Assembly (NCBI GenBank): GCA_041689775.1
Contig: JBDNFP010000478.1
Span: forward strand, 1-16,771
Source: JBDNFP01 sp041689775
GTDB lineage: Bacteria; Bacteroidota; Bacteroidia; Cytophagales; Spirosomataceae
Length of the DNA stretch: 16,771 bases
Direction of reading: 5' to 3'
The notes under the pieces are model-generated. The model was given only the letters and a program-made list of their open reading frames with translations. It was not told the origin of the DNA and did no database searches. The number at the start of each line of letters is the position of its first letter. Position 1 is the first letter of the stretch. A program made the translations under genes and the position numbers. Shown one piece after another: positions 1 to 6,014 of the stretch.

Positions 1-280
1 AATGACACTTTCTGCTATACAACGGGCTTTTTCCATAAGAATAGCCCCGTTGTAAAGAACCTTTTTGCTCTTCTGTCAAATTTTTAATGAACTTCGCATT
101 TCGTCCTATTGGACGAAGAGAATAGATATATACTAATTTTGCCTGAACACTTACTATCACAGAAATAGTTTTCATTTTTAGTTTATCCAAAAAGCTAAAT
201 AATACTCTGGATATCAAATTTTTTGTATAAATTTATTATACTTAGCTAACCGCTACTTGTCTACCGTATGGCTAGGGTAA
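1..280. other. intergenic region with hairpins, no gene seen
   Basis: I see no convincing coding sequence in these 280 bases. They contain an imperfect inverted repeat at 18-28 and 42-53 (nine paired bases, a C bulge, then two more pairs), followed on the plus strand by a T-run only about 11 bases later. A second hairpin at 100-106 and 111-117 has a perfect 7-bp stem and a 4-base loop. A small AT-rich stem lies at 225-230/236-241. The first hairpin could be a remnant terminator of a gene to the left of the window, but its T-run is poorly placed. Confidence 0.6.
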
Positions 281-311
281 TTACCGCGTAGGAATGGTAA
301 TTACCTTAGCC
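270..311. repeat. inverted repeat holding two GGTAATTACC palindromes
   Basis: The self-complementary 10-mer GGTAATTACC occurs at 276-285 and again at 296-305, exactly 20 bases apart centre to centre. The flanking bases extend this to a 16-bp stem (270-285 against 296-311, one G-T pair) around a 10-base loop. It overlaps the last codons and the stop codon of the minus-strand deacetylase gene. As RNA it could act as a 3' stabilising hairpin or weak terminator for that gene, although no U-run follows it. As DNA, two palindromes two helical turns apart look like a binding site for a dimeric protein. The role is inferred; the repeat is seen directly. Confidence 0.6.
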
Positions 312-1054
312 GCCTCTTTAAAATCAATATACTGATCCAGGTCCCAGAGGGAAATTACTTTGAAGTTGTTGTCCCGCAGGTAGTTTAGGTACTCCTCAAA
401 AAGTGCTGGTGGGGTAGTCACCCAGTCGTGGGCGTAATCGGGTACGCCGTGGATGGTCAGGATCACGATCTTTCCGTTTTTTGCTTCGTCAAAGCCTTTC
501 ATAATCACCTCCCGATTATCTTTTAGGGTACTATAGCTCGGTATCAAGTAGGGATGATCTTTGGTAGGATTATAGGCCCGGTCGCCGCCGATGCGGGCAA
601 AGTGGTAGCCTTTTTCTTGTAGTACTTCGTAGGCTGTCGGATGGATAGCATAGCCTGGATAGGCAAAGTTGACGGGTTTGGGTATTCCACGAGCAGTGCA
701 GAGTCCTTCCAGTGAGTCCAGTTCGGCAATAAGCTGCTCCTTAGTAAGCTTGTCCACGTGCTTGTGGGTGAGAGTATGGTTTGCTATTTCAAACCCCATA
801 TTGTCTAGTTCTTTAATCTGCTCCCAGCTCATGTACTTGTGCTTATCATCAAAGTCAGGAGGAAACTCACAAACGAAGAACGTACCCCCGAAGCCATACT
901 TTTTGAGTAGCGGAGCCACGGTAGTAGCATGGGTACTTACGCCATCGTCGAAGGTAAGTACTACTAGTCTATCGGGAATAGGATGTCGTACAATCTGAGC
1001 CGTACTTCTCTCCAAAGTAAAAACCAGGATCAAGGGTAGTATATAGTGTTTCAT
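281..1054 (-). CDS. secreted polysaccharide deacetylase (NodB-type, CE4-like)
   Basis: This is a predicted metal-dependent deacetylase removing N- or O-acetyl groups from a polysaccharide. Visible NodB-fold motifs are TFDDG (motif 1, the catalytic and metal-binding Asp pair), NHTLTH (motif 2, the HxxxH metal ligands), a FAYPG segment and a late TIHG near the C-terminus. I chose the start at 1054, giving 257 residues, because MKHYILPLILVFTL followed by STAQ reads as a signal peptide, suggesting export to the periplasm or outer surface. An in-frame ATG at 1159 would add 35 basic residues in front of it, which would spoil a normal signal peptide, but it cannot be excluded. The gene stands alone, divergent from the ribosomal block. 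The substrate cannot be told from the sequence; peptidoglycan, chitin oligomers and exopolysaccharide are all possible. Confidence 0.85.
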   Translation of the reverse strand: MKHYILPLILVFTLERSTAQIVRHPIPDRLVVLTFDDGVSTHATTVAPLLKKYGFGGTFFVCEFPPDFDDKHKYMSWEQIKELDNMGFEIANHTLTHKHVDKLTKEQLIAELDSLEGLCTARGIPKPVNFAYPGYAIHPTAYEVLQEKGYHFARIGGDRAYNPTKDHPYLIPSYSTLKDNREVIMKGFDEAKNGKIVILTIHGVPDYAHDWVTTPPALFEEYLNYLRDNNFKVISLWDLDQYIDFKEAAKVITIPTR

Positions 1055-1231
1055 ACTGGGAGTTAGAAAATAATCTGTAAAGGGGGCTAGTAGCGTGAGT
1101 TTCCGTGACTTAATAACAGATAGAAGGTTTTTTTTACTCTTTTTAGGGTATTTTTCCACAATGGAACGTATAGGCCCACTATTCAGACGAATCCTTTTAC
1201 CCTTGCTGAGAACATAAATTAAGGCACCTGC

Positions 1232-1262
1232 TTGTAATTCAAATTGTTAAACTCTATATTTG
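1232..1262 (+). promoter_or_regulatory. Bacteroidota-type promoter for rplM-rpsI
   Basis: TATATTTG at 1255-1262 matches the Bacteroidota -7 consensus TAnnTTTG exactly. TTG at 1232-1234 lies 20 bases upstream, as expected for the -33 element. Transcription should start near 1267-1270, directly at the base of the folded leader. Confidence 0.7.
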
Positions 1263-1269
1263 CAGTCCT

Positions 1270-1314
1270 ATTTTCAGGTGGGACAGGCATTTTATTGTGT
1301 AAAATACTGAAAAT
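1270..1314 (+). promoter_or_regulatory. folded 5' leader of rplM, candidate ribosomal protein autoregulatory element
   Basis: The leader forms an outer 8-bp perfect stem (1270-1277 with 1307-1314). Inside it is an inner 6-bp stem (1289-1294 with 1300-1305) with a 5-base loop. The two stems are separated by an asymmetric, G-rich 11-base internal loop on the 5' side (1278-1288, GTGGGACAGGC) against one base on the 3' side. A structured, asymmetric loop just after the start of transcription and about 25 bases before a ribosomal protein start is the usual shape of a leader bound by its own product. Binding of L13 or S9 is inferred. Confidence 0.5.
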
Positions 1315-1338
1315 CAATTATAAATCTTTTTGTTAATC

Positions 1339-1782
1339 GTGGATACGTTAAGCTACAAAACAATCTCGGCGAACAAAAACACAGTGAATAAGGAGTGGGT
1401 AGTAGTCGATGCGAAGGACCTTGTGCTTGGCCGTTTGGCGAGCGAAGTGGCCAAGATCATCCGTGGCAAGCATAAGCCGGACTTTACCCCCCATGTTGAC
1501 TGTGGTGATAACGTTATCGTTGTCAACGCCGATAAAATCAAATTGACTGGTCAGAAAATGACCGACAAAGTGTATGTTCGTCACACGGGTTATCCCGGCG
1601 GACAGCGTTTTCAAACCCCTCGTGAGTTGCTGAGTAAGCATCCCGAGCGCGTGCTTGAAAAAGCGGTAAGAGGTATGCTTCCCAAGAATCGTTTGGGACG
1701 TCGCTTGTTTACAAACCTGTTTGTGTATGCCGCTGCGGAGCATCCGCATGTTGCGCAACAGCCCAAAGAAATTAAGTTGTAA
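1339..1782 (+). CDS. rplM: 50S ribosomal protein L13 (uL13)
   Basis: L13 is an early-assembling protein of the large ribosomal subunit that binds 23S rRNA. The protein is 147 residues long, normal for the family. It carries the family segments VVVDAKDLVLGRLAS, FTPHVDCGDNVIVVNA and VYVRHTGYPGG, and a C-terminal GMLPKNRLGRRL. I place the start at a GTG (1339), so the product begins (f)MDTLSYKTISANK, which is the usual start in Bacteroidota; a TTG at 1330 would add three residues with no support. It is followed by rpsI after 20 bases, the almost universal pairing, so both are made from one transcript. The promoter and folded leader upstream suggest feedback control. Confidence 0.97.
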   Translation: MDTLSYKTISANKNTVNKEWVVVDAKDLVLGRLASEVAKIIRGKHKPDFTPHVDCGDNVIVVNADKIKLTGQKMTDKVYVRHTGYPGGQRFQTPRELLSKHPERVLEKAVRGMLPKNRLGRRLFTNLFVYAAAEHPHVAQQPKEIKL

Positions 1783-1802
1783 GTCGAAAAGACAACCTAC
1801 AC

Positions 1803-2189
1803 ATGGAAGTTATCAACACAATTGGTAGAAGAAAAACCGCCGTGGCGCGTATCTACATGATGCCCGGAAAAGGTGAAATCAAAGTTAACGGTCGTGACTA
1901 CAAGGAGTATTTCCCATTCGAAGTACACCAGATTGTACTTCAGCAGCCGTTTGCTACTTTGAATAATGGCGAAAGCTATGATATCAAAGTAAACGTACGC
2001 GGTGGTGGAGTAACCGGACAAGCAGAAGCAGCCCGTATGGCTATTTCACGTGCTTTGGTTGAGTACAACGTCGAAAACCGTCCCGCTTTGAAGAAAGAAG
2101 GATTCCTCACGCGTGATCCTCGCATGGTAGAGCGTAAGAAATACGGTCGCCGGAAAGCTCGTAGAAAATTCCAGTTCTCGAAGCGTTAA
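1803..2189 (+). CDS. rpsI: 30S ribosomal protein S9 (uS9)
   Basis: S9 belongs to the head of the small ribosomal subunit, and its C-terminal tail reaches the P-site tRNA. The 128-residue protein starts MEVINTIGRRKTAVARIYM, has the GGGVTGQAEAARMAISRAL segment and ends KFQFSKR. That basic tail, ending in Lys-Arg, is the part that contacts the tRNA. It lies 20 bases after rplM and is almost certainly co-transcribed with it. Nothing is unusual; length and motifs are standard. Confidence 0.98.
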   Translation: MEVINTIGRRKTAVARIYMMPGKGEIKVNGRDYKEYFPFEVHQIVLQQPFATLNNGESYDIKVNVRGGGVTGQAEAARMAISRALVEYNVENRPALKKEGFLTRDPRMVERKKYGRRKARRKFQFSKR

Positions 2190-2345
2190 TAGTTTTTTCG
2201 GAATGGTCATGGTTACCTTCTTACAAAGACAGGTGGCCATCAGTCCAAAGCAAATCACTATTAAAAGTCCAGACAGTACTTATCGTGCCCGATGTACTGT
2301 GCTGCGAAAGAAATGTTCATTTTTACCTTATTAATAATTAGAGAA
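2190..2345 (+). promoter_or_regulatory. structured gap before rpsB, candidate leader
   Basis: The 156 bases between rpsI and rpsB carry two hairpins. The first (2209-2217 with 2232-2240) has 9 pairs including two G-T pairs. The second is stronger: 2273-2279 pairs with 2294-2300 (ACAGTAC/GTACTGT), then after a two-base bulge 2282-2285 pairs with 2290-2293 around a TGCC loop. It ends about 45 bases before the rpsB start. No T-run follows either, so they look like leader structure rather than terminators. In E. coli the rpsB leader is the site of S2 feedback control; the same role here is inferred. Confidence 0.45.
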
Positions 2346-3158
2346 ATGGCACAGTTAGAATACAAAGACCTGTTAGATGCCGGTGTGCATTTTGGTCACC
2401 TTACCCGTAAATGGGACCCCCGTATGGCACCGTATATTTTCATGGAGAAGAACGGTATTCATATTATTGACCTGAATAAAACGCTTAGCTGCATTGGTGA
2501 AGCAGAAGGTGCTTTAAAGCAAATCGTACGTTCTGGTCGTAAGATCATGTTTGTAGCGACGAAGAAGCAAGCACAAGAGATCGTAACGGAAGAGGCCAAG
2601 CGCCTCAAAATGCCGTACGTAACAGACCGTTGGTTAGGTGGAATGCTTACCAACTTCGGCACAATTCGCAAATCGCTTAAAAAGTTACAGAGCCTTGAAA
2701 AAATGCTCAAAGACGAAACCACGATTAAAAACATTGCGAAGCGCGAAAGACTTATGCTTACCCGTGAACAAGAAAAACTGGACAGAGTGTTAGGTGGTGT
2801 AGTTGACCTGACTCGTTTGCCGGCGGCTCTTTTCATTGTTGATGTAAAGCGTGAGCACATTGCTGTATCTGAGGCTAAGCGTCTCAACATACCCGTATTC
2901 GCTATCTGCGATACAAACTCGAACCCTGACCTAGTTGATTTCCCAATCCCGGGAAACGACGACGCATACAAGTCTATTTCTCTGCTTACCATCGCTATTG
3001 GTAAAGCCATTGAAGAAGGATTGATGGAGCGTAAGCAGGATAAGGATGATCAGCGTCTTGCCGAAGAGGAAGAAGCTAAGCGTCAGAGTGATGCTAAAAG
3101 TGCAGCTGCTAGCGAAGCTCCTGCCGCCGCAGTTGCAGAAGATAATGACGAAGATTAA
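2346..3158 (+). CDS. rpsB: 30S ribosomal protein S2 (uS2)
   Basis: S2 is a late-binding protein on the back of the small subunit, needed for docking of S1 where S1 is present. The start at 2346 gives MAQLEYKDLLDAGVHFGHLTRKWDP-type sequence, the conserved S2 N-terminus; an upstream in-frame ATG at 2292 would add 18 unrelated residues inside the leader hairpin. Family motifs follow in order: KNGIHIIDL, FVATKKQAQ, DRWLGGMLTNF, and PVFAICDTNSNPDLVDFPIPGNDDA. The protein has 270 residues. The last ~30 are an acidic, Ala/Glu-rich low-complexity tail, common in this phylum. It is followed by a hairpin terminator and then tsf, the classic rpsB-tsf pair. Confidence 0.97.
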   Translation: MAQLEYKDLLDAGVHFGHLTRKWDPRMAPYIFMEKNGIHIIDLNKTLSCIGEAEGALKQIVRSGRKIMFVATKKQAQEIVTEEAKRLKMPYVTDRWLGGMLTNFGTIRKSLKKLQSLEKMLKDETTIKNIAKRERLMLTREQEKLDRVLGGVVDLTRLPAALFIVDVKREHIAVSEAKRLNIPVFAICDTNSNPDLVDFPIPGNDDAYKSISLLTIAIGKAIEEGLMERKQDKDDQRLAEEEEAKRQSDAKSAAASEAPAAAVAEDNDED

Positions 3159-3239
3159 TCCCGAGCAGTAGTAATCACTGCTGTGGAGTACGGTTCAGGT
3201 ACCAACTATTGATAGTATGATCTGAATATAGATAGATGA

Positions 3240-3269
3240 GTAGCCCGTAGCCTCCCTGCTATGGGCTAC
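3240..3269 (+). terminator. hairpin terminator between rpsB and tsf
   Basis: The sequence forms an 11-bp stem (3240-3250 with 3259-3269, one G-T pair) with an 8-base loop, followed by TGTATTTTA. The tail is only moderately T-rich, so termination may be partial, working as an attenuator between rpsB and tsf. Confidence 0.6.
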
Positions 3270-3281
3270 TGTATTTTACAA

Positions 3282-3309
3282 TTGGGATAGCGTAGGTTAC
3301 GTTCCTTTG
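3282..3309 (+). promoter_or_regulatory. possible promoter for tsf
   Basis: TTG at 3282-3284 and TTCCTTTG at 3302-3309 resemble the Bacteroidota -33 and -7 elements, with one mismatch in the -7 box and a 17-base gap. The site lies just after the rpsB terminator and about 50 bases before tsf, where a promoter is needed if the terminator is efficient. Confidence 0.4.
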
Positions 3310-3359
3310 TTGAAAAGTTTTTTGATTCGAAATAATAACATTCATTAAGAAAACAGATT

Positions 3360-4196
3360 ATGGCAATTACTGCGCAAGACGTAAACAAACTTCGCCAAAT
3401 GACTGGCGCCGGAATGATGGACTGTAAAAAAGCCCTTACCGAAGCAGATAGCGATTTTGATAAAGCGGTAGATATTCTTCGCAAGCAAGGACAGAAAGTA
3501 GCAGCTAAGCGTGCTGACAACGCCACTTCGGAAGGAGCAGTTTTGGCACACATCAGTGAAGACGGTAGCAACGGAAAGTTGATCGCCCTGGCTTGTGAAA
3601 CCGAGCCCGTTTCTAAGGTAGAGGATTTCAAGAACTTGGCTCAGTCCGTTTTAGATACAGCGGTAGCTACCAATGCTACTGATAAAGAAACCTTGTTGAC
3701 ATCTATTTTGGCTGACGGCCGTACTTTGTCGGAGCATATCATTGACTTGGTAGGAAAGCTTGGAGAGAAGCTTGACATCGTAGCTTACGAAAGCGTATTA
3801 GCGGAGCAGGTAGTACCCTATATCCACTCAAATGGTAAGTTAGGTGTACTTGTTGGATTTGCTGGTGCTAATGGTACTGACGTTAGTGATCTTGGTAAAG
3901 ACGTAGCGATGCAGATTGCTGCCATGAAGCCTGTTGCTTTGGATAAAGACGGAGTTAATGCTGCCACCATCGAGCGTGAAATTGAAGTTGGAAAAGATCA
4001 GGCACGTGCTGAAGGTAAGCCAGAAGCTATGCTTGAGAAAATAGCGATGGGGAAACTAAATAAGTTTTACCGCGATAATACTCTTTTGAATCAGGATTTC
4101 GTGAAAGATTCATCCATGACGATCCGTCAGTTATTAGAGAAAACCGCAAAGGGTCTTACCGTAACATCATTCAAGCGTATAGCGATCGGAGCGTAA
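3360..4196 (+). CDS. tsf: translation elongation factor Ts
   Basis: EF-Ts is the cytoplasmic exchange factor that replaces GDP by GTP on EF-Tu. The 278-residue product starts MAITAQDVNKLRQMTGAGMM, the N-terminal UBA-like domain with the MTGAGMMDCKKAL signature. It then has the dimerisation and core domains, including VAYESVLAEQVVPYIHSNGKLGVLVGF-type sequence and the conserved FVKD and TIRQLL near the end. Length and motifs are normal. It follows rpsB, but a terminator lies between the two genes, so it probably has its own start of transcription. A strong terminator follows it. Confidence 0.97.
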   Translation: MAITAQDVNKLRQMTGAGMMDCKKALTEADSDFDKAVDILRKQGQKVAAKRADNATSEGAVLAHISEDGSNGKLIALACETEPVSKVEDFKNLAQSVLDTAVATNATDKETLLTSILADGRTLSEHIIDLVGKLGEKLDIVAYESVLAEQVVPYIHSNGKLGVLVGFAGANGTDVSDLGKDVAMQIAAMKPVALDKDGVNAATIEREIEVGKDQARAEGKPEAMLEKIAMGKLNKFYRDNTLLNQDFVKDSSMTIRQLLEKTAKGLTVTSFKRIAIGA

Positions 4197-4219
4197 TTCA
4201 CCTCACAGGCAGGATTATT

Positions 4220-4266
4220 GTAACAAAAAAACCTCGTATTTTCAGAATACGAGGTTTTTTTGTTAC
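4220..4266. terminator. strong bidirectional rho-independent terminator after tsf
   Basis: This is a perfect 21-bp inverted repeat (4220-4240 with 4246-4266) with a 5-base loop. The stem has an A7 run on the left and a T7 run on the right around the GC-rich core ACCTCG/CGAGGT, so it can terminate on both strands. It separates the ribosomal block from the sigma factor operon. Confidence 0.92.
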
Positions 4267-4336
4267 TTAGGATAATTATTATGCCAATAAAAATTATCAC
4301 AAGGAAAGTTGCTTTTTTTTCTAGACAGTAGTCACA

Positions 4337-4951
4337 ATGCGTAGAGATATAATCTACACCGATGAGGAGCTCGTTCATTTATTCGTAGAAACGCAGCGGA
4401 ATCAATTTTTTGAAGAACTTTATGAACGGTACTCTGATCGGGTTTATCGAAAATGCCTTTCTCTTGTAAAGGATCAGGCAAAAGCAGAAGATTTTGTTCA
4501 TGATATTTTTTTGAAACTCATTCTAAAACTAGGAACCTACAAAGAAAATGCCCGATTCTCGACGTGGTTATATTCTATTACCTATAACTATTGCATGGAT
4601 CAGTTGCGACTGAATAAAAAACGTAAGGAAGTTTATTCAGATGATGAAATAGAGGTACCTGACGACACAGATCTGAATACACTCTTTGAGGATCCTGAGG
4701 TTGAAACGAAACGTCTGGGTACGGCCATGAATGTGCTAAATACTGAGGAGAAGAGCATCCTGCTGATGAAGTATCAGGACGAACTTAGCATTCGTGAAAT
4801 TGCGAGTGTTTTTAAAATTACTGAAAGCGCAGCGAAGATGAGGTTACTTCGTACAAGGGATAAGCTACGAGTAAGCTATCTTGAAACAGTATTGTTCTGG
4901 GGTATTTTGTTGTCAAAGCTGATCGAGATCATTAGTAACTTAAATAGATAA
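4337..4951 (+). CDS. RNA polymerase sigma factor, sigma-70 family (ECF-like, SigX-like context)
   Basis: This is an alternative sigma factor that directs RNA polymerase to a special set of promoters. The 204-residue protein has region 2 at about residues 24-100 (FFEELYERYSDRVYR, AEDFVHDIFLKL, RFSTWLYSITYNYCMDQLR). An acidic linker (residues ~105-125, rich in Asp and Glu) follows. Region 4 is at about 133-183 (LNTEEKSILLMKYQDELSIREIA and ESAAKMRLLRTRDKLR, the helix-turn-helix). The last 21 residues (TVLFWGILLSKLIEIISNLNR) are strongly hydrophobic, which is unusual for a soluble sigma factor. It is the first gene of a five-gene unit that includes two mechanosensitive channels. No classical anti-sigma factor with a transmembrane helix is encoded next to it. 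The tight spacing to the next gene (2 bases) points to co-translation. I see no clear -7/-33 pair upstream, so it may be autoregulated from a non-housekeeping promoter. Confidence 0.9.
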   Translation: MRRDIIYTDEELVHLFVETQRNQFFEELYERYSDRVYRKCLSLVKDQAKAEDFVHDIFLKLILKLGTYKENARFSTWLYSITYNYCMDQLRLNKKRKEVYSDDEIEVPDDTDLNTLFEDPEVETKRLGTAMNVLNTEEKSILLMKYQDELSIREIASVFKITESAAKMRLLRTRDKLRVSYLETVLFWGILLSKLIEIISNLNR

Positions 4952-4953
4952 TT

Positions 4954-5148
4954 ATGGTAAAAGGAGCTCTTGACGAACTGGAACCCAATGATAAAGTCCC
5001 CGAGTATCTTAAAAAGGCATTGATATCTGAACTAGATGTAATACGAGATACTGTTCAAATTGTCTCCCAATTTATGGACGGTTTCTTTAAAGTGGCTCTG
5101 ATGAGTATTCCTAATAGTAGTGATTCCAATGCGACCTTAAACGATTAA
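4954..5148 (+). CDS. small helical protein of the sigma factor operon, unknown function
   Basis: The product is 64 residues long and I cannot assign it to a named family. It starts MVKGALDELEPNDKVPEYLK, continues with a predicted amphipathic helix (KKALISELDVIRDTVQIVSQF), then a more hydrophobic stretch (FMDGFFKVALMSI), and ends in a polar Ser/Asn-rich tail. There is no signal peptide and no Cys pair. The ATG lies two bases after the sigma factor stop codon and the stop lies 19 bases before the channel gene, so the three genes are surely translated from one mRNA. In Pseudomonas the small gene cfrX stands beside cmpX and sigX; this protein may be the positional counterpart. A role as a regulator of the sigma factor or a partner of the channel is inference from position only. 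Confidence 0.75.
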   Translation: MVKGALDELEPNDKVPEYLKKALISELDVIRDTVQIVSQFMDGFFKVALMSIPNSSDSNATLND

Positions 5149-5167
5149 TTTGCACCAAATTACCTCT

Positions 5168-6001
5168 ATGCAGACTCTACCTAATATTACTGAAATCCTG
5201 ATCAACACTTTCAATACACTCATAAGTCAGTTTGTCAGCTTTGTGCCACGTCTTATCGGTTGTATTATTATTCTTCTCGTTGGCTATTTGGTAGCAAAGC
5301 TGGTGTCTACTTTGATAAAGAAAGTACTTAGAAGGGTAGGTTTTGATAAGATAGGAGATAAACTGAATGATATTAGTATAGTTAAACATTTAAAAACGGA
5401 GATAAAACTCAGTGAAATTGTAGCGAAAGTTTTATACTATTTTATTTTATTGGTTTTCCTGACTGCGGCAACCGAAACACTTGGTGTCGATGCTATCACA
5501 AGCATGGTGCTATCGATAGTTAATTTTATCCCGCAATTGATTGCAGCTGCGATCATGCTGCAAATTGGAATCATGCTGGCGGATGCCATCAAAGGAGCAA
5601 TCGTAGCAGTGTGTAAATCGTTTAATATCTCTTCGGCTAAGTTGATCGGAAACGTTGTTTTCTTTTTCTTCCTGATCATCACTTTTATCAGTTCGTTGGG
5701 CCAGATCGGGATTAATACTAATCTTTTGGAATCTACTTTTATCTTAATCATAGGTGGAGTAATCGGTGCCTTTGCATTAGGGTATGGAATTGCCTCGCGT
5801 GATGTACTTTCTAATATGATTGCATCTATGTATAGCCGCAATAAGTATAAAGAAGGCCAAATAGTAAAACTTGACGATGCAAAAGGTACTATTACCAAAA
5901 TCGATAATGTGTCCGTAACGATTCAATGCCAAGATGCTACCATTGTTATACCGATGCAATTATTTCAGTCTAAGAAAGTTGAAATTTTTAACACCCTATA
6001 A
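5168..6001 (+). CDS. small mechanosensitive channel, MscS-like with conserved TM helix repeats (CmpX-like)
   Basis: This is a predicted inner-membrane channel of the MscS superfamily, opened by membrane tension. The start at 5168 gives 277 residues beginning MQTLPNITEILINTFNTLI; a TTG at 5150 could add six. Two copies of the conserved TM helix type (Pfam PF05552-like) are visible, IGCIIILLVGYLVAKLVSTL and IPQLIAAAIMLQIGIMLADA, each followed by a short amphipathic K-rich or hydrophobic segment. At least two further transmembrane helices follow. The GYGIASRDVLSNMIASMY segment corresponds to the pore helix and its exit, and the C-terminal ~45 residues (GQIVKLDDAKGTITKI, then IQCQDATIVIPM) form the MscS beta domain. 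The large C-terminal vestibule domain of E. coli MscS is absent, as in the CmpX group. It lies between the sigma factor pair and the DUF3078 gene. Confidence 0.88.
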   Translation: MQTLPNITEILINTFNTLISQFVSFVPRLIGCIIILLVGYLVAKLVSTLIKKVLRRVGFDKIGDKLNDISIVKHLKTEIKLSEIVAKVLYYFILLVFLTAATETLGVDAITSMVLSIVNFIPQLIAAAIMLQIGIMLADAIKGAIVAVCKSFNISSAKLIGNVVFFFFLIITFISSLGQIGINTNLLESTFILIIGGVIGAFALGYGIASRDVLSNMIASMYSRNKYKEGQIVKLDDAKGTITKIDNVSVTIQCQDATIVIPMQLFQSKKVEIFNTL

Positions 6002-6014
6002 ATTAAATACGTAC

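Noticed and set aside
109..141. Promoter TTG-N22-TAATTTTG on the plus strand
   Set aside because: The boxes fit, but no plus-strand gene follows before 1339 and the TTG lies in a hairpin loop; an antisense RNA to the deacetylase gene cannot be supported from this alone.
1055..1159. 35-residue N-terminal extension of the deacetylase
   Set aside because: The extension is basic and precedes what looks like a full signal peptide; kept only as an alternative start.
5934..6014. Longer N-terminus for the DUF3078 protein
   Set aside because: It would overlap the channel gene and bury the clear signal peptide that starts at 6015/6018.
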